64,000 nt of DNA from Streptomyces sp. DH5 (GCF_020873915.1 NZ_JAHWGP010000029.1:1-64000), one strand, 5' to 3'; positions 16,552 to 25,527 are shown, numbered from the stretch's first letter. The notes: generated by a model from the sequence alone, not told the origin. Made by a program: numbers and translations.

Positions 16552-17475
16552 CTACGTCAGCTGGGAGCGCACCTGGGTGGAGATCAGCTCCAGGTGGTCG
16601 AGGTCGGACAGGTCGAGGAACTGGAGGTAGATGCGCCGGGAGCCGGTCTCGGCGTAGCGGCCGATCTTGTCGACGACCTCGGCCGGGGAGCCGGCCAGGC
16701 CGTTGGCCTTGAGCTCGTCGACCTCGCGGCCGATCGCGGCGGCGCGGCGGGCGACCTCCTGGTCGTCGCGGCCGACGCAGACGACGAGGGCGTTGGAGTA
16801 GACGAGGTCGCCCGGGTCACGGCCGGCCTCCCGGGCGGCGTCGCGGACCCGGCCGAACTGGCGGGCGGTGTCCTCGACGGACGCGAACGGCATGTTGAAC
16901 TCGTCGGCGTAGCGGGCGGCGAGGCGGGGGGTGCGGGTCGCTCCGTGGCCGCCGATGAGCACCGGCACTCTGGCCTGGGCGGGCTTGGGGAGCGCGGGGG
17001 ACTTGGTGAGGTCGTAGTAGGTGCCGTGGTGGTCGAAGGTCTTGCCGGGCTCGGTGGCCCACAGTCCGGTGACGATCTCCAGCTGTTCCTCGAGGCGGGC
17101 GAACTTCTCCTTCGGGAAGGGAATGCCGTACGCCCTGTGCTCCTCCTCGAACCAGCCGGCTCCCAGGCCGAGTTCGATGCGTCCGCCGGACATCTGGTCC
17201 ACCTGGGCGACCTGGATGGCGAGCACGCCGGGGAGGCGGAAGGTGCCGGCGGTCATCAGCGTGCCGAGCCGGATGCGCTTGGTCTCGCGGGCGAGCCCGG
17301 CGAGGGTGATCCAGGCGTCGGTCGGGCCGGGCAGACCGTCGCCGGAGCCCATGCTGAGGTAGTGGTCCGAGCGGAAGAACGCGTCGAAGCCGAGGTCCTC
17401 GGTGGCTTTGGCGACGGTGAGCAAGGTGTCGTAGGTGGCCCCCTGCTGGGGCTCGGTGAAGATGCGAAGATCCAT
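16552..17475 (-). CDS. LLM-class F420-dependent oxidoreductase
   Basis: 307 residues from ATG 17475. The start MDLRIFTEPQQGATYDTL, the FFRSDHY segment, the RIELGLGAGWFEEEHRAYGI block and the PVLIGGHGA motif are those of luciferase-like monooxygenase (TIM barrel) proteins of the TIGR03560/F420-dependent group common in actinomycetes. Length is normal for the family. Such enzymes use F420 (some FMN) to reduce or oxidise small molecules; the substrate cannot be read from sequence. It precedes hen1 on the same strand but the 163-bp gap suggests a separate transcript. Confidence 0.85.
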   Translation of the reverse strand: MDLRIFTEPQQGATYDTLLTVAKATEDLGFDAFFRSDHYLSMGSGDGLPGPTDAWITLAGLARETKRIRLGTLMTAGTFRLPGVLAIQVAQVDQMSGGRIELGLGAGWFEEEHRAYGIPFPKEKFARLEEQLEIVTGLWATEPGKTFDHHGTYYDLTKSPALPKPAQARVPVLIGGHGATRTPRLAARYADEFNMPFASVEDTARQFGRVRDAAREAGRDPGDLVYSNALVVCVGRDDQEVARRAAAIGREVDELKANGLAGSPAEVVDKIGRYAETGSRRIYLQFLDLSDLDHLELISTQVRSQLT

Positions 17476-18315
17476 GGCTCCATCCTGCACGTTCCCGGCC
17501 GGGAACGGCTCCGCCCGGCCCCGGCGCGCCCGGGCCACGGCGCGCCCGGGCCACGGGCGGGTGACATCGGGCGGCGTCCGGTGGAGCGGTACCGCCGGGC
17601 CGGTGAGCGGTCACGACGGGGATCGTCGGCTCGCGCGGAGCCGGAGCGCCTGACACCCGTGCCGGTCGGAGCGCCTGCACCGGGCGTGGTCGTATCGGCC
17701 CTGGGGGCATGGGCCGGGGAGGCGGCGATTCCGGAGGAGGGCGTGCGGCGGCGGGGCGGGGTGGCCGCGCGGCCGGCGCAGCGGACGGCGTTGCTGACGC
17801 GGGGCTGTCGGCCCGGGACGCAGGTCCGTCGGCCCGAGACGCGGGGCTGTCGGCGACGGGGCCGGAGTCTGAGCGTGATGGCGGCGACGGGGCGGCTCAG
17901 AAGCACGCGGGTCACTGACACGGGTGGTACCCGGGAGTGAGCGCTGGAGGTGTGGGTGCCCCGGTGCCGGGGTGCGTGCGCGCATAGGTCGGTGGGTGCG
18001 GGTACGCCGCTGCGCGGGAGCATCGGCCGGTGGGTGCGGGTACGCCGCTGCGCGGGTGCATCAGCCGGTGGGTGCGAGTACGCCGCTGCGCGGGTGCATC
18101 AGCCGGTGGGTGCGAGTACGCCGCTGCGCGGATGCATCAGCCGGTGGGTGCGAGTACGCCGCTGCGCGGATGCATCAGCCGGTGGGTGCGAGTACGCCGC
18201 TGCGCGGATGCATCAGCCGGTGGGTGCGAGTACGCCGCTGCGCGGGTGCATCAGCCGATGGGTGCGATACGTCAGTGCGCGGGTGCGTCGGTGTTCGGGC
18301 GGGAGGCGGGTGTGC
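17476..18315. other. 840-bp gene-free stretch with repetitive GC-rich DNA
   Basis: No frame here has family-like sequence or a plausible ribosome site. The left half contains short degenerate repeats (for example gacgcggggctgtcgg-type units around 17795-17865) and the right half the 38-bp tandem array. It separates the LLM oxidoreductase promoter from the 3' end of the DUF6099-like gene. Confidence 0.6.
17991..18290. repeat. 38-bp tandem repeat array, seven units plus a decayed eighth
   Basis: Units begin with GGTGGGTGCG at 17991, 18029, 18067, 18105, 18143, 18181 and 18219. They contain the core GTACGCCGCTGCGCGG followed by a CATC segment, and differ at only a few positions (AGTACG or GGTACG, GGGTGCATC or GGATGCATC). 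A degenerate copy follows at about 18257-18290. Because 38 is not a multiple of three, the array shifts frame each unit and cannot be a simple peptide repeat. There are no spacers between units, so it is a minisatellite rather than a CRISPR. Confidence 0.92.
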
Positions 18316-18786
18316 TCAGCCGGCCTCCCGCACCGGTAGGGCCGCGTCGCGGTCCGCCAGCCTGCGGAGCATCTCCAGGACACGGTCCCGGGACTCGTCC
18401 GCCGCGTCGATGGCCTCCATGCACTGCCAGTACATCGCCTCGTCGTCCACGGAGCAGGCGATGGCGACCAGGGCGATGCCGACCTCGCCGAGCAGTCCGC
18501 CGAGGCACATCAAGGCCTGGCGGGCGTCGCCCAGTTCGGTCAGCTGGGCCGCGCGCGGTTCTCCCGGGGCGAACTCCGGGGCGTCCAGCACCCCGCAGCC
18601 GCGCCCCGCGAGCTCGGTCAGCCCCAGTGCTTCTCCGCGCAGTTCGGGTGGGCCGAGGACCGCGAGCCTGTTGCCCATCGCCTGGGCCAGGGCCTGGGCC
18701 TGCCACACCTCGGCCAGCTTCTCCGGTACGCCGCCGCTCGCGGCCAGCGCCCTCCTGCTTGTCACGATGAGCCGCACAGCGTCCAT
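18316..18786 (-). CDS. DUF6099-like Streptomyces protein
   Basis: 156 residues from ATG 18786 (MDAVRLIVTSRRALAASGGV). The sequence is helix-rich, with no signal peptide or membrane span, and resembles from memory the DUF6099 family of small proteins restricted to streptomycetes. Conserved-looking parts are WQAQALAQAMG, LGPPELRGEA and LGGLLGEVGIALVAIACS. Function unknown. It ends next to the 38-bp repeat array and has about 180 bp to the next gene, enough for its own promoter. Confidence 0.7.
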   Translation of the reverse strand: MDAVRLIVTSRRALAASGGVPEKLAEVWQAQALAQAMGNRLAVLGPPELRGEALGLTELAGRGCGVLDAPEFAPGEPRAAQLTELGDARQALMCLGGLLGEVGIALVAIACSVDDEAMYWQCMEAIDAADESRDRVLEMLRRLADRDAALPVREAG

Positions 18787-18967
18787 GCGCTGCCCCCGTC
18801 TGTCCGACGCGCTGCCCACGCGTCCGCATCCGTTGCACTCGCCTGTTCACTACCCAGAGTGAGTGGGCGTGAGACAAAAAGCCAGAGGAAGACCGAAATC
18901 TGCGGACAACAATTCGATCGCGACCCACTTTTCGGACACGGAGCGTGAGAACGGAGTCGGTGGCTCC

Positions 18968-19333
18968 CTACGCGTGGGGCGGCTGCCCGGCCGGGAACCT
19001 GCCCTCGTTCCGTTCGATCTTCGCGGCCAGGGCGGCCAGCGGATCGACGCCGAGGACCTCGCAGAACTGGAGGAGGTAGGCGAGGACGTCGGCCACCTCG
19101 TCGGTGACGCGGTGCGCGGTGTCCGGGTCGCCCATGACGCGGGCGGACTCCTCGGGTGTCAGCCACTGGAAGATCTCGAGGAGTTCGGCGGCCTCCACGC
19201 TGAGCGCCGCGGCGAGGTTCTTCGGGGTGTGGTACGGCTGCCAGTCGCGGGCGGCCGCGAACTCGGCGAGCCGGCGCCGGAGTTCCGTCAGGCCGGGCGG
19301 GCGCGGGGTGTCGTCGTCGTGCGGATCGGTCAC
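18968..19333 (-). CDS. MazG-like nucleotide pyrophosphohydrolase
   Basis: 121 residues from GTG 19333 (MTDPHDDDTPRPPG). The core (HTPKNLAAALSVEAAELLEI to DEVADVLAYLLQFCEVLGVD) carries the EEx2-4E...ExxD metal-binding pattern of the all-alpha NTP-PPase/MazG superfamily: EAAELLE on one helix and DEVADV on the next. Such small single-domain members hydrolyse (d)NTPs, often dCTP or modified nucleotides, to the monophosphate. Length fits the short RS21-C6/dCTPase-like group. It is cytoplasmic, with no obvious operon partner. Confidence 0.85.
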   Translation of the reverse strand: MTDPHDDDTPRPPGLTELRRRLAEFAAARDWQPYHTPKNLAAALSVEAAELLEIFQWLTPEESARVMGDPDTAHRVTDEVADVLAYLLQFCEVLGVDPLAALAAKIERNEGRFPAGQPPHA

Positions 19334-19521
19334 GGTCCAGGTGTACCACTGTCACCCCGGGGACTCAGGCGGCCCGGGGGACCCGTCGCTCACCGCGCCG
19401 GTCAGGCGGACGTGCCCGCGGCCGCACCCCCGCCCCGCCGGGCTGGGGGGGGCAGACCACGGCACCCGGTCGCGTGCCTCCGCCCCCGGGCGCCGAGCAC
19501 CCGCCCGGGGCCCGCGGACGG

Positions 19522-19917
19522 TCAGCCGCCGGGGAGGCCCATTCCCTCCATCAGGCCCGTGACCTCCGTGCCGGACGGGGTCAGCAGGAAGACGTTGCGG
19601 TCGACGCGGTGCATTCCGCTGGCCAGGCCGAAGACGACTCCCGTGCTGAAGTCCAGGACGCGTCTGGCGACCTCGGGCTCCGCGCTGGTCAGGTCGAGCA
19701 GCACGGGTATGCCGGACATCAGGGTCTCGGCGACGTCGCGGGCGTCCGCGAACACGTTCACGCGCAGGACGACGAAGCGGCGCCGCGCCTCCGTCTCGGC
19801 CTCGGGCAGCGCGCGGTGACCCACCGCGGACGGCCACGCGTCGCGGCCCCGCAACGGAACGACCTGGGCGAGCCCTTCCCACTGCTCGTCGGTGACGTCG
19901 TGGCTGCTCACCGGCAT
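19522..19917 (-). CDS. SepF-like cell-division protein
   Basis: 131 residues from ATG 19917 (MPVSSHDVTDEQWEGL); a longer start at 19956 is possible. The C-terminal half (FVVLRVNVFADARDVAETLM to FLLTPSG) is the SepF domain: beta strand, DARDVAETL helix, PVLLDLTSAE strand, RVLDFSTGVVFGLAS helix and FLLTP end. SepF anchors FtsZ to membrane. Streptomyces has extra SepF-like proteins (SflA, SflB) besides SepF; this could be one of them, as it is not beside ftsZ and lacks the usual membrane-binding N-terminal amphipathic helix followed by a long linker. Which paralogue it is cannot be settled here. Confidence 0.75.
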   Translation of the reverse strand: MPVSSHDVTDEQWEGLAQVVPLRGRDAWPSAVGHRALPEAETEARRRFVVLRVNVFADARDVAETLMSGIPVLLDLTSAEPEVARRVLDFSTGVVFGLASGMHRVDRNVFLLTPSGTEVTGLMEGMGLPGG

Positions 19918-20100
19918 GCTCCATCCCCTGTCGCGCTGGCTGTCTGCATCGGGCAATTCTTACTCATGGTCACCCGATCGGCCGAATACGACACGCTCCG
20001 CCATCGCGCCGTGCCCGCTCCCGCCGCCAGGGGAGTGCACCCGACTGCCTTACGGCGCACCCGCGTTGACCCGTTCGTCCCGGACCTGTTGCATGAGCGC

Positions 20101-20691
20101 ATGGCTGGTGAGGTGAAGGGTGTGACGGGGCCGGTGCGGGCCTTCGAGACGCAGGGGGACTGGGAGGCGTGGCTCGAGGAGCACTACGAGGACGCCGGCG
20201 GGGTGTGGGTGAAGATCCCGCGGAAGGGTTCCGGGATCGCCGGTGTCGACTACGCGACGGCGTTGGAGTCCGCGCTGTGCTACGGCTGGATCGACGGGCA
20301 CAAGAAGGGGCTGGACGACACCTACTGGATCCAGCGCTTCACTCCGCGGCGCCCGCGCAGCAGGTGGTCGGCGGTCAACCGGCAGAAGGCCCTGGACCTG
20401 ATCGCCCGGGGCCGGATGCGGCCGCCCGGCCTGCGGGAGGTGGAGAGGGCGCAGGCGGACGGCCGCTGGGAGGCCGCGTACGCGAGCCAGAGCAGGGCGA
20501 CGGTGCCGGACGATCTGCGGGCCGCGCTGGACGCGGTGCCCGGCGCCGCCGACTTCTTCGGCACCCTCGACAGCCGCAACCGGTACGCGATCCTGCACCG
20601 GGTCGAGGAGGCGAAGCGGCCGGGGACCCGCGCGGCCCGGATCGAGAAGTTCGTCGCGATGCTCGCCGAGGGCAGGAAGATCTATCCCTGA
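20101..20691 (+). CDS. YdeI/OmpD-associated family protein
   Basis: 196 residues if ATG 20101 is used (MAGEVKGVTGPVRAFETQ); a GTG a few codons later, with AGGTGAAGG before it, is also plausible. Motifs typical of the family are WLEEHYEDAGGVWVKIPRK, YGWIDGHKKGLDD, RFTPRRPRSRWSAVN and the C-terminal AKRPGTRAARIEKFVAMLAE. Members occur widely in bacteria and have been linked to bacteriocin or peptide resistance, but the biochemical role is unclear. It converges on dasD with only 10 bp between stops. Confidence 0.8.
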   Translation: MAGEVKGVTGPVRAFETQGDWEAWLEEHYEDAGGVWVKIPRKGSGIAGVDYATALESALCYGWIDGHKKGLDDTYWIQRFTPRRPRSRWSAVNRQKALDLIARGRMRPPGLREVERAQADGRWEAAYASQSRATVPDDLRAALDAVPGAADFFGTLDSRNRYAILHRVEEAKRPGTRAARIEKFVAMLAEGRKIYP

Positions 20692-20701
20692 CGTCGTGCG
20701 G

Positions 20702-22198
20702 TCAGCCCGCGACGACCGCCTCGGCCGCCGCGACACCGCAGACGCGTGCCGCGCCGTGGGTGGCGATGTGCGGGGCGCCGCGCGGGGCGGACTGCGGCAC
20801 GCCCATCTCGACCACCACGGTCCGCGGGTCCGCGGCGAGCAGGGTGTCGACGGCCGTGCGCATCCAGGGGTGCCGGTGCTCGTCGCGGACCACGGCGACG
20901 ACGCGCCGCCCGGCCGCCGCCTTCAGCGCCGCGTCACCGGCTGCGGGGCCGGTGAAGTGGCCGGTGGTGGTGCCGGGCAGCAGCCGCTCCAGCTCCGCTC
21001 CGACGCCCCACGGGGTCTCGTCGCCCACGGCGATGTTCGGGGCGGGGCTGAAGGTGGCCACGTACACCGGCCCGGTGACCGGGGCGGCGCCCGCGGCACG
21101 GGTGACGGTCACCGCGCGGCGGGCCGCCGCCAGGCCGATCTCCGGCCGGGGGTCGGCGGTCGCCGCCGGGGAGCGCCGTGCGCCGGCGGTCCACGCGGCC
21201 AGCGCGCGCACCCGGGCGGCCGCGTCGGCGAGCCGCTCCTCCGGGAGTTCACCGGAGCGTACGGCGCCGACCAGCGCGTTCTGCAGGTTCCGCACGGTGT
21301 CCTCGTCGCACAGTCCGCCGCCTACGCAGATCGCGTCGGCTCCGGCGGCGATGGCGAGGACGACCCCGTGTTCGAGGCCGTACGTGCCGGAGACGGCGCG
21401 CATCTCCATGCCGTCGGTGACGATCAGGCCCTCGTAGCCGAGTTCGCCGCGCAGCAGGTCGGTGAGGATGCGCCGGGAGAGCGTGGCCGGGTGGTCCGGG
21501 TCGAGGACCGGCACCCGGATGTGGGCGCTCATGACGGCCCGGGTGCCGGCCGCGATCGCCGCCCGGAACGGCTGGAGTTCACGCTCGTGCAGCGTGGTGG
21601 CGTCGAGGTCGATCTGCGGGAGCGCGTGGTGGGAGTCGACGCTGGTGTCGCCGTGCCCGGGGAAGTGCTTGGTGCAGGCGGCGACGCCGGTGGACTGCAG
21701 GCCCTCCACGTACGCGGCGGTGTGCCGGGTGACCAGGGCGGTGTCCCGGCCGAAGGAGCGCACGCCGATCACCGGGTTGTCGGGGTCGGCGTTGACGTCG
21801 GCGGAGGGGGCCCAGTTGAGGTTGACCCCGCACGCGGCCAGCCGGCGGCCCAGCTCGCGGGCGACGTCCCGGGTCAGGCCGGTGTCGTCGACCGCGCCGA
21901 GGGCGTGGTTGCCGGGGAAGGAGGAACCGGTGCGCACCTCCAGCCGGGTGACGTCGCCGCTCTCCTCGTCGATGGCGACCAGCAGGTCGTCCCGTTCGGC
22001 GCGCAGCTGCGCGGTGAGGGCGGTGACCTGTTCGGCGGTGGTGACGTTGCGGCCGAAGAGGGCGACGGAGGCGAGGCCCTCGCCCAGCCGGCGGCGTACC
22101 CAGTCGGGCGCGGTGGTGCCGGCGAAGCCCGGCTGGAGCACGGCGAGCGCGTCCCGGGTGAGGGTGTCGGTGCCGGTGCCGGTGGTGAATGTCGTCAT
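20702..22198 (-). CDS. dasD: Family 3 beta-N-acetylglucosaminidase DasD
   Basis: 498 residues from ATG 22198, 9 bp after the dasC stop. It is a GH3 protein with the NagZ-type signature KHFPGHGDTSVDSHHALP, whose His/Asp pair is the acid/base, and IVTDGMEM with the nucleophile Asp. There is no signal peptide, so it acts in the cytoplasm, cleaving imported chitobiose to GlcNAc. Its place at the end of the dasABC transport genes matches dasD of S. coelicolor. The second half (about 340-498) is the usual C-terminal region of two-domain GH3 proteins. Confidence 0.85.
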   Translation of the reverse strand: MTTFTTGTGTDTLTRDALAVLQPGFAGTTAPDWVRRRLGEGLASVALFGRNVTTAEQVTALTAQLRAERDDLLVAIDEESGDVTRLEVRTGSSFPGNHALGAVDDTGLTRDVARELGRRLAACGVNLNWAPSADVNADPDNPVIGVRSFGRDTALVTRHTAAYVEGLQSTGVAACTKHFPGHGDTSVDSHHALPQIDLDATTLHERELQPFRAAIAAGTRAVMSAHIRVPVLDPDHPATLSRRILTDLLRGELGYEGLIVTDGMEMRAVSGTYGLEHGVVLAIAAGADAICVGGGLCDEDTVRNLQNALVGAVRSGELPEERLADAAARVRALAAWTAGARRSPAATADPRPEIGLAAARRAVTVTRAAGAAPVTGPVYVATFSPAPNIAVGDETPWGVGAELERLLPGTTTGHFTGPAAGDAALKAAAGRRVVAVVRDEHRHPWMRTAVDTLLAADPRTVVVEMGVPQSAPRGAPHIATHGAARVCGVAAAEAVVAG

Positions 22199-22207
22199 CG
22201 GGTGGCG

Positions 22208-23038
22208 TTATCCCTTCACGGCGCCCGCGGTGAGACCGCTGACGGCCCTGCGCTGCAGGAAGACGAAGAGGATCAGGATCGGGACGGCGAACAGCGACGA
22301 GGCGGCCATCGTGGCACCCCAGTCGTTGCCGAACTGGGTCTGGAAGCTGGACAGCCACAGGGGCAGGGTCTGCGCCCCGGCGTCCTTGTTGAGCACCAGC
22401 ACGAGCGGGAACTCGTTCCAGGCGGTGATGAAGCCGAACATGGAGGTGGACATCAGTCCGGGGGCGAGCAGCGGCAGGATGACCCGGCGGAACGCCTGGG
22501 CGCGGGTGCAGCCGTCGACCATCGCCGACTCCTCCAGTTCCTTCGGCACGGCGGCGACGAAGCCGCGCAGCGTGAGGATGGTGAAGGGCAGGATCATCAT
22601 CATGTAGAAGGCGGTGAGCGGCACCAGGCTGTTCAGCATCGACCCGTCCCGCACGATCATGTAGATCGCGATGACCATGACTTCCCAGGGCGCCATCTGG
22701 GCCAGCATGAAGCCGATGACGAAGCCGCGCCGCCCCTTGAACCGCATCCGTGCCAGGGCGAAGGATCCGGCCAGCGCGATGACCAGCGAGAAGAGGACGG
22801 CCAGGCAGGTGACGGTCAGCGAGTTGCGGACGTAGGTCCAGAAGTGGTCGGCGTCGGTGGCGGTCCTGAAGTGCTCGAACGTGGTGTTCGTGGGGAACCA
22901 GACCGGGCTCTCCGAGATGATGTCGCCGGTCGGCTTCAGCGCGGTGGCGAACATCCAGTACACGGGGAAGACGCAGACGACGAACACGACGACGGCCGTG
23001 GCGTTGAGCCACACGCGGCCGAAGAGCGGGCGCTTCAC
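22208..23038 (-). CDS. dasC: Chitobiose ABC transporter permease DasC
   Basis: 276 residues from GTG 23038, whose codon overlaps the dasB TGA (GTGA). Six hydrophobic segments (first VVVFVVCVFPVYWMFATAL) and the EAA loop (ELEESAMVDGCTRAQAFRRV then ILPLLAPG) identify a MalG-type inner permease of a carbohydrate importer. As in other das loci there is no ATPase gene; MsiK encoded elsewhere is known to energise these transporters in Streptomyces. Expected substrate N,N'-diacetylchitobiose by gene order. Confidence 0.88.
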   Translation of the reverse strand: MKRPLFGRVWLNATAVVVFVVCVFPVYWMFATALKPTGDIISESPVWFPTNTTFEHFRTATDADHFWTYVRNSLTVTCLAVLFSLVIALAGSFALARMRFKGRRGFVIGFMLAQMAPWEVMVIAIYMIVRDGSMLNSLVPLTAFYMMMILPFTILTLRGFVAAVPKELEESAMVDGCTRAQAFRRVILPLLAPGLMSTSMFGFITAWNEFPLVLVLNKDAGAQTLPLWLSSFQTQFGNDWGATMAASSLFAVPILILFVFLQRRAVSGLTAGAVKG

Positions 23039-24021
23039 AGCGCGTCCTCCTCTTGCTTGAGCACGATCCTGAGGTAGTAGGCGGTCAGGCCGAGCATGAT
23101 CAGGATGGTCAGTACGGCGATCGCCGCGCCCATGCCGTAGTGCTGGTTGCCGACGCCCTCGACGTAGGCGTAGACGGGCAGGATCTCGGTGAGCCGGTCG
23201 GGGCCGCCGCCGTTGAAGGTGAAGACCTGGACGAACGCCTTGAAGATCCAGATGATCTCCAGGAACGTCGTGGCGTAGAGGAACGGCCGCAGGAACGGCA
23301 GGGTGACCGTGGTGAAGCTGCGCCAGGCGCCGGCGCCGTCGAGGGCGGCGGCCTCGTACAGTTCGCCGGGGATGGTGGTGGTCGCGGCGTAGAGGTTGAT
23401 CGCGACGAACGGGACGGACATCCAGACGATCAGCAGGGTGACGACGAAGAACGTGGACATCTGGCTGCTGGTCCAGCTGTAGTCGGCCATCGAGTGCCAG
23501 CCGAGCTTGTCCAGGACCCAGTTGACGACGCCGAAGCGCTGCGCGAACAGCCACTGGTAGACGGTGGTGGCGGCGACCACGGGCATGGCCCAGGCCAGCA
23601 CCAGGCCGATCATGAGGGTGAACCGCATCCGCTTGCCGAGGCGGGCGAGCAGGAGACCGGTCAGGGCGCCCAGGACCATGGTCAGGGCGACGTTGACCGC
23701 CGTGAACAGGATGGAGCGGAGGGTGACCCGCCAGAAGTCCTCGCCGGTGAGGACCTCCTTGTAGTTGTCGACGCCGTTCCACTCGGTGACGTGCTGGATC
23801 AGCTGCGCCATGTTGAGGTTCTGGAACGACAGCAGTACGTCCTTGAGCAGCGGCCAGCCCAGCAGCAGCACGGTGGCCGCGCAGGCGGGCAGCAGGAGGA
23901 GGTACGGGGCGAGTGCGCCGGCGCGCGACGCGGCTCTCGGTTTCGGCCTGCCGGGTCCGGTGTCGTCCGCCTTGCGGACGTCGGCCGGGCCGGAGGGCGG
24001 CCGTTCGGTCTGCACGGTCAT
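23035..24021 (-). CDS. dasB: Chitobiose ABC transporter permease DasB
   Basis: 328 residues from ATG 24021 (MTVQTERPPSGPADVRKADD). A polar N-terminal tail precedes six membrane segments starting APYLLLLPACAATVLLLGW. The EAA loop (GELYEAAALDGAGAWRSFTT) marks a MalF-type permease. It overlaps dasC by 4 bp and follows dasA after 88 bp that contain a strong hairpin, so it may be expressed at a lower level than the binding protein. Confidence 0.88.
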   Translation of the reverse strand: MTVQTERPPSGPADVRKADDTGPGRPKPRAASRAGALAPYLLLLPACAATVLLLGWPLLKDVLLSFQNLNMAQLIQHVTEWNGVDNYKEVLTGEDFWRVTLRSILFTAVNVALTMVLGALTGLLLARLGKRMRFTLMIGLVLAWAMPVVAATTVYQWLFAQRFGVVNWVLDKLGWHSMADYSWTSSQMSTFFVVTLLIVWMSVPFVAINLYAATTTIPGELYEAAALDGAGAWRSFTTVTLPFLRPFLYATTFLEIIWIFKAFVQVFTFNGGGPDRLTEILPVYAYVEGVGNQHYGMGAAIAVLTILIMLGLTAYYLRIVLKQEEDAL

Positions 24022-24053
24022 GCTCGCGATCTCTCTTCTCGGCGTGCTCAACC

Positions 24054-24091
24054 CGGGGCGGGGGCCGTCGCGTCGGTCGGCCCCCGCCCCG
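24054..24091 (-). terminator. Intercistronic hairpin between dasA and dasB
   Basis: Perfect 14-bp GC-only arms, CGGGGCGGGGGCCG (24054-24067) and CGGCCCCCGCCCCG (24078-24091), with a 10-nt loop, 18 bp beyond the dasA stop. The position suggests partial termination or protection of the dasA mRNA 3' end, the usual way binding-protein genes are expressed above their permeases. Confidence 0.75.
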
Positions 24092-24109
24092 GTCGGAGCG
24101 CGTGCGCTA

Positions 24110-25387
24110 CTACTGCTGCTGCGCCAGGCGCTTGTTGAACTCGCCCTCGACCTGCTTGGCGGCCTCGGCCGGGGACTTGCCGTTCAGCACGGCGGTCAGG
24201 TACGTCTTGATCGGGTTGGGCGCGTTCTCGACCGCGGCCCATTCGGGGATCAGCGGCGTGGTGCCACCGACGGCGGCGGCCGGCGCGGCGGCCTCGGCGG
24301 GGGCGTTGCCCTTGAGGTTGCTCTGCAGCGACTCCTTGTTGGGGATGACGCCGTTGAGCTTGGCCAGCTGGCCCTCGAACTGGTCGGAGAGGGCGATCTT
24401 CAGGAATTCCCTGGCGAGTTCCTGCTTCTTGCTGCCCGCGGCGACGGCGAGGTTGGAGCCGCCGAGGAAGACGCCCTCGGGCTTGTCGGCCGCGGCACCG
24501 GGGATGGTGAAGTAGCCGATGTCCTGCTCGATCTTCGGGTTGGCCTTGATCGCGATGCCCGCTTCCCAGCCCATGCCGATGAACGCGCCGACGTCGCCCT
24601 TGGCGAAGACCTCGCCCTGCTGCGGGGTGGCCTCGTCCTTGTCCTTGGGGGCCTTGGAGAGGGCCTGGAACTTCTTGTACGTCTCCGTGGCGGCGGCGAC
24701 CTTCGGGTCGTCGAGGTTGGAGACGTACTTGTCGCCGTCCTTCTTGACGAGTTCGCCGCCCTCGCCGATCACCAGGCCGACGAAGTGGTACCAGTTCTGC
24801 CCGGGCAGGTAGATCGGCTCGGCGTCGGTCTTGTCACCGATGGTCTTGAGCGCGGTGTAGAACTCGTCGCGGGTCTTGGGGGTGTCCTTGAGGCCGGCGT
24901 CCGCCCAGACCTTCTTGTTGTAGAGGACGACGCGGTTGGCGAAGTACCAGGGCGCGGCGTACTGCTTGCCCTCGAACACGGACGACTCGTTAAGGGACTC
25001 GGTCCACTCGCCGCCGATCTCCGACTTGAGGTCGGCGAGGTCGGCGAGGCCGCCGGTCTTGGCGTAGGCCGGGGTCTGGGTGTTGCCGATCTCGAAGACG
25101 TCCGGCGGGTTCTCCTCGGACAGCGCGGTGGTCAGCTTCTGCTGGATGCCGTTCCACTGCTGGACCTCGAACGTGACCTTCGCCTTGGTCTTCTTCTCGA
25201 ACTCGGCGGTGAGGTCCTTCTGCCACTGGTCCGGCGACGAGCCGTCCATCACCCACACGGTGAGCGTCTCGCCGGCGTAACCGTCCGCTCCGGCCTTCTT
25301 GTCGCCGTCGCCGCTGTCGCCGCCGCACGCAGCGACGGAGAACATCATGCCCGCGACCCCGATCGCGGCTATCAGCTTGCGCTTCAC
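24110..25387 (-). CDS. dasA: Chitobiose-binding lipoprotein DasA
   Basis: 425 residues from GTG 25387 with GAGGAGGGG upstream. The N-terminus MKRKLIAAIGVAGMMFSVAACGG is a lipoprotein signal with lipidated Cys after VAA. The rest is an extracellular solute-binding protein of the sugar type (TLTVWVMDGSSPDQWQKDL, PDVFEIGNTQTPAYAKTGGL, GMGWEAGIAIK, FLGGSNLAVAAGSKKQELA). It captures N,N'-diacetylchitobiose for DasBC by analogy to S. coelicolor. The promoter region is shared with divergent dasR and holds three operator-like palindromes, so repression by DasR is expected. Confidence 0.88.
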   Translation of the reverse strand: MKRKLIAAIGVAGMMFSVAACGGDSGDGDKKAGADGYAGETLTVWVMDGSSPDQWQKDLTAEFEKKTKAKVTFEVQQWNGIQQKLTTALSEENPPDVFEIGNTQTPAYAKTGGLADLADLKSEIGGEWTESLNESSVFEGKQYAAPWYFANRVVLYNKKVWADAGLKDTPKTRDEFYTALKTIGDKTDAEPIYLPGQNWYHFVGLVIGEGGELVKKDGDKYVSNLDDPKVAAATETYKKFQALSKAPKDKDEATPQQGEVFAKGDVGAFIGMGWEAGIAIKANPKIEQDIGYFTIPGAAADKPEGVFLGGSNLAVAAGSKKQELAREFLKIALSDQFEGQLAKLNGVIPNKESLQSNLKGNAPAEAAAPAAAVGGTTPLIPEWAAVENAPNPIKTYLTAVLNGKSPAEAAKQVEGEFNKRLAQQQ

Positions 25388-25486
25388 GCGCCACCCCTCC
25401 TCAGGAATGCCTTCCACACCCACGCCCTCGGCGGTGACCCTGACAACGGCGCAACGGCTCGGCGGGCTGGGACCCGGCTTCCTCTA

Positions 25487-25502
25487 AATGGTTTAGACCA
25501 GC
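25487..25502. promoter_or_regulatory. dre-like DasR operator, site 1
   Basis: AATGGTTTAGACCAGC has the core TGGTTTAGACCA (25489-25500), one mismatch from the DasR-responsive element core TGGTCTAGACCA. It lies about 100 bp upstream of dasA. Confidence 0.75.
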
Positions 25503-25511
25503 AAGGGGGAG

Positions 25512-25527
25512 CTTGGCCTAGACCTAT
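25512..25527. promoter_or_regulatory. dre-like DasR operator, site 2 (weaker)
   Basis: Core TGGCCTAGACCT at 25514-25525, two mismatches from the dre core, 25 bp from site 1 (centre to centre), close to an integral number of helix turns. It may allow cooperative binding. Confidence 0.5.

Noticed and set aside
17991-18290. CRISPR array
   Set aside because: Units are directly adjacent with no unique spacers, and no cas gene is nearby.
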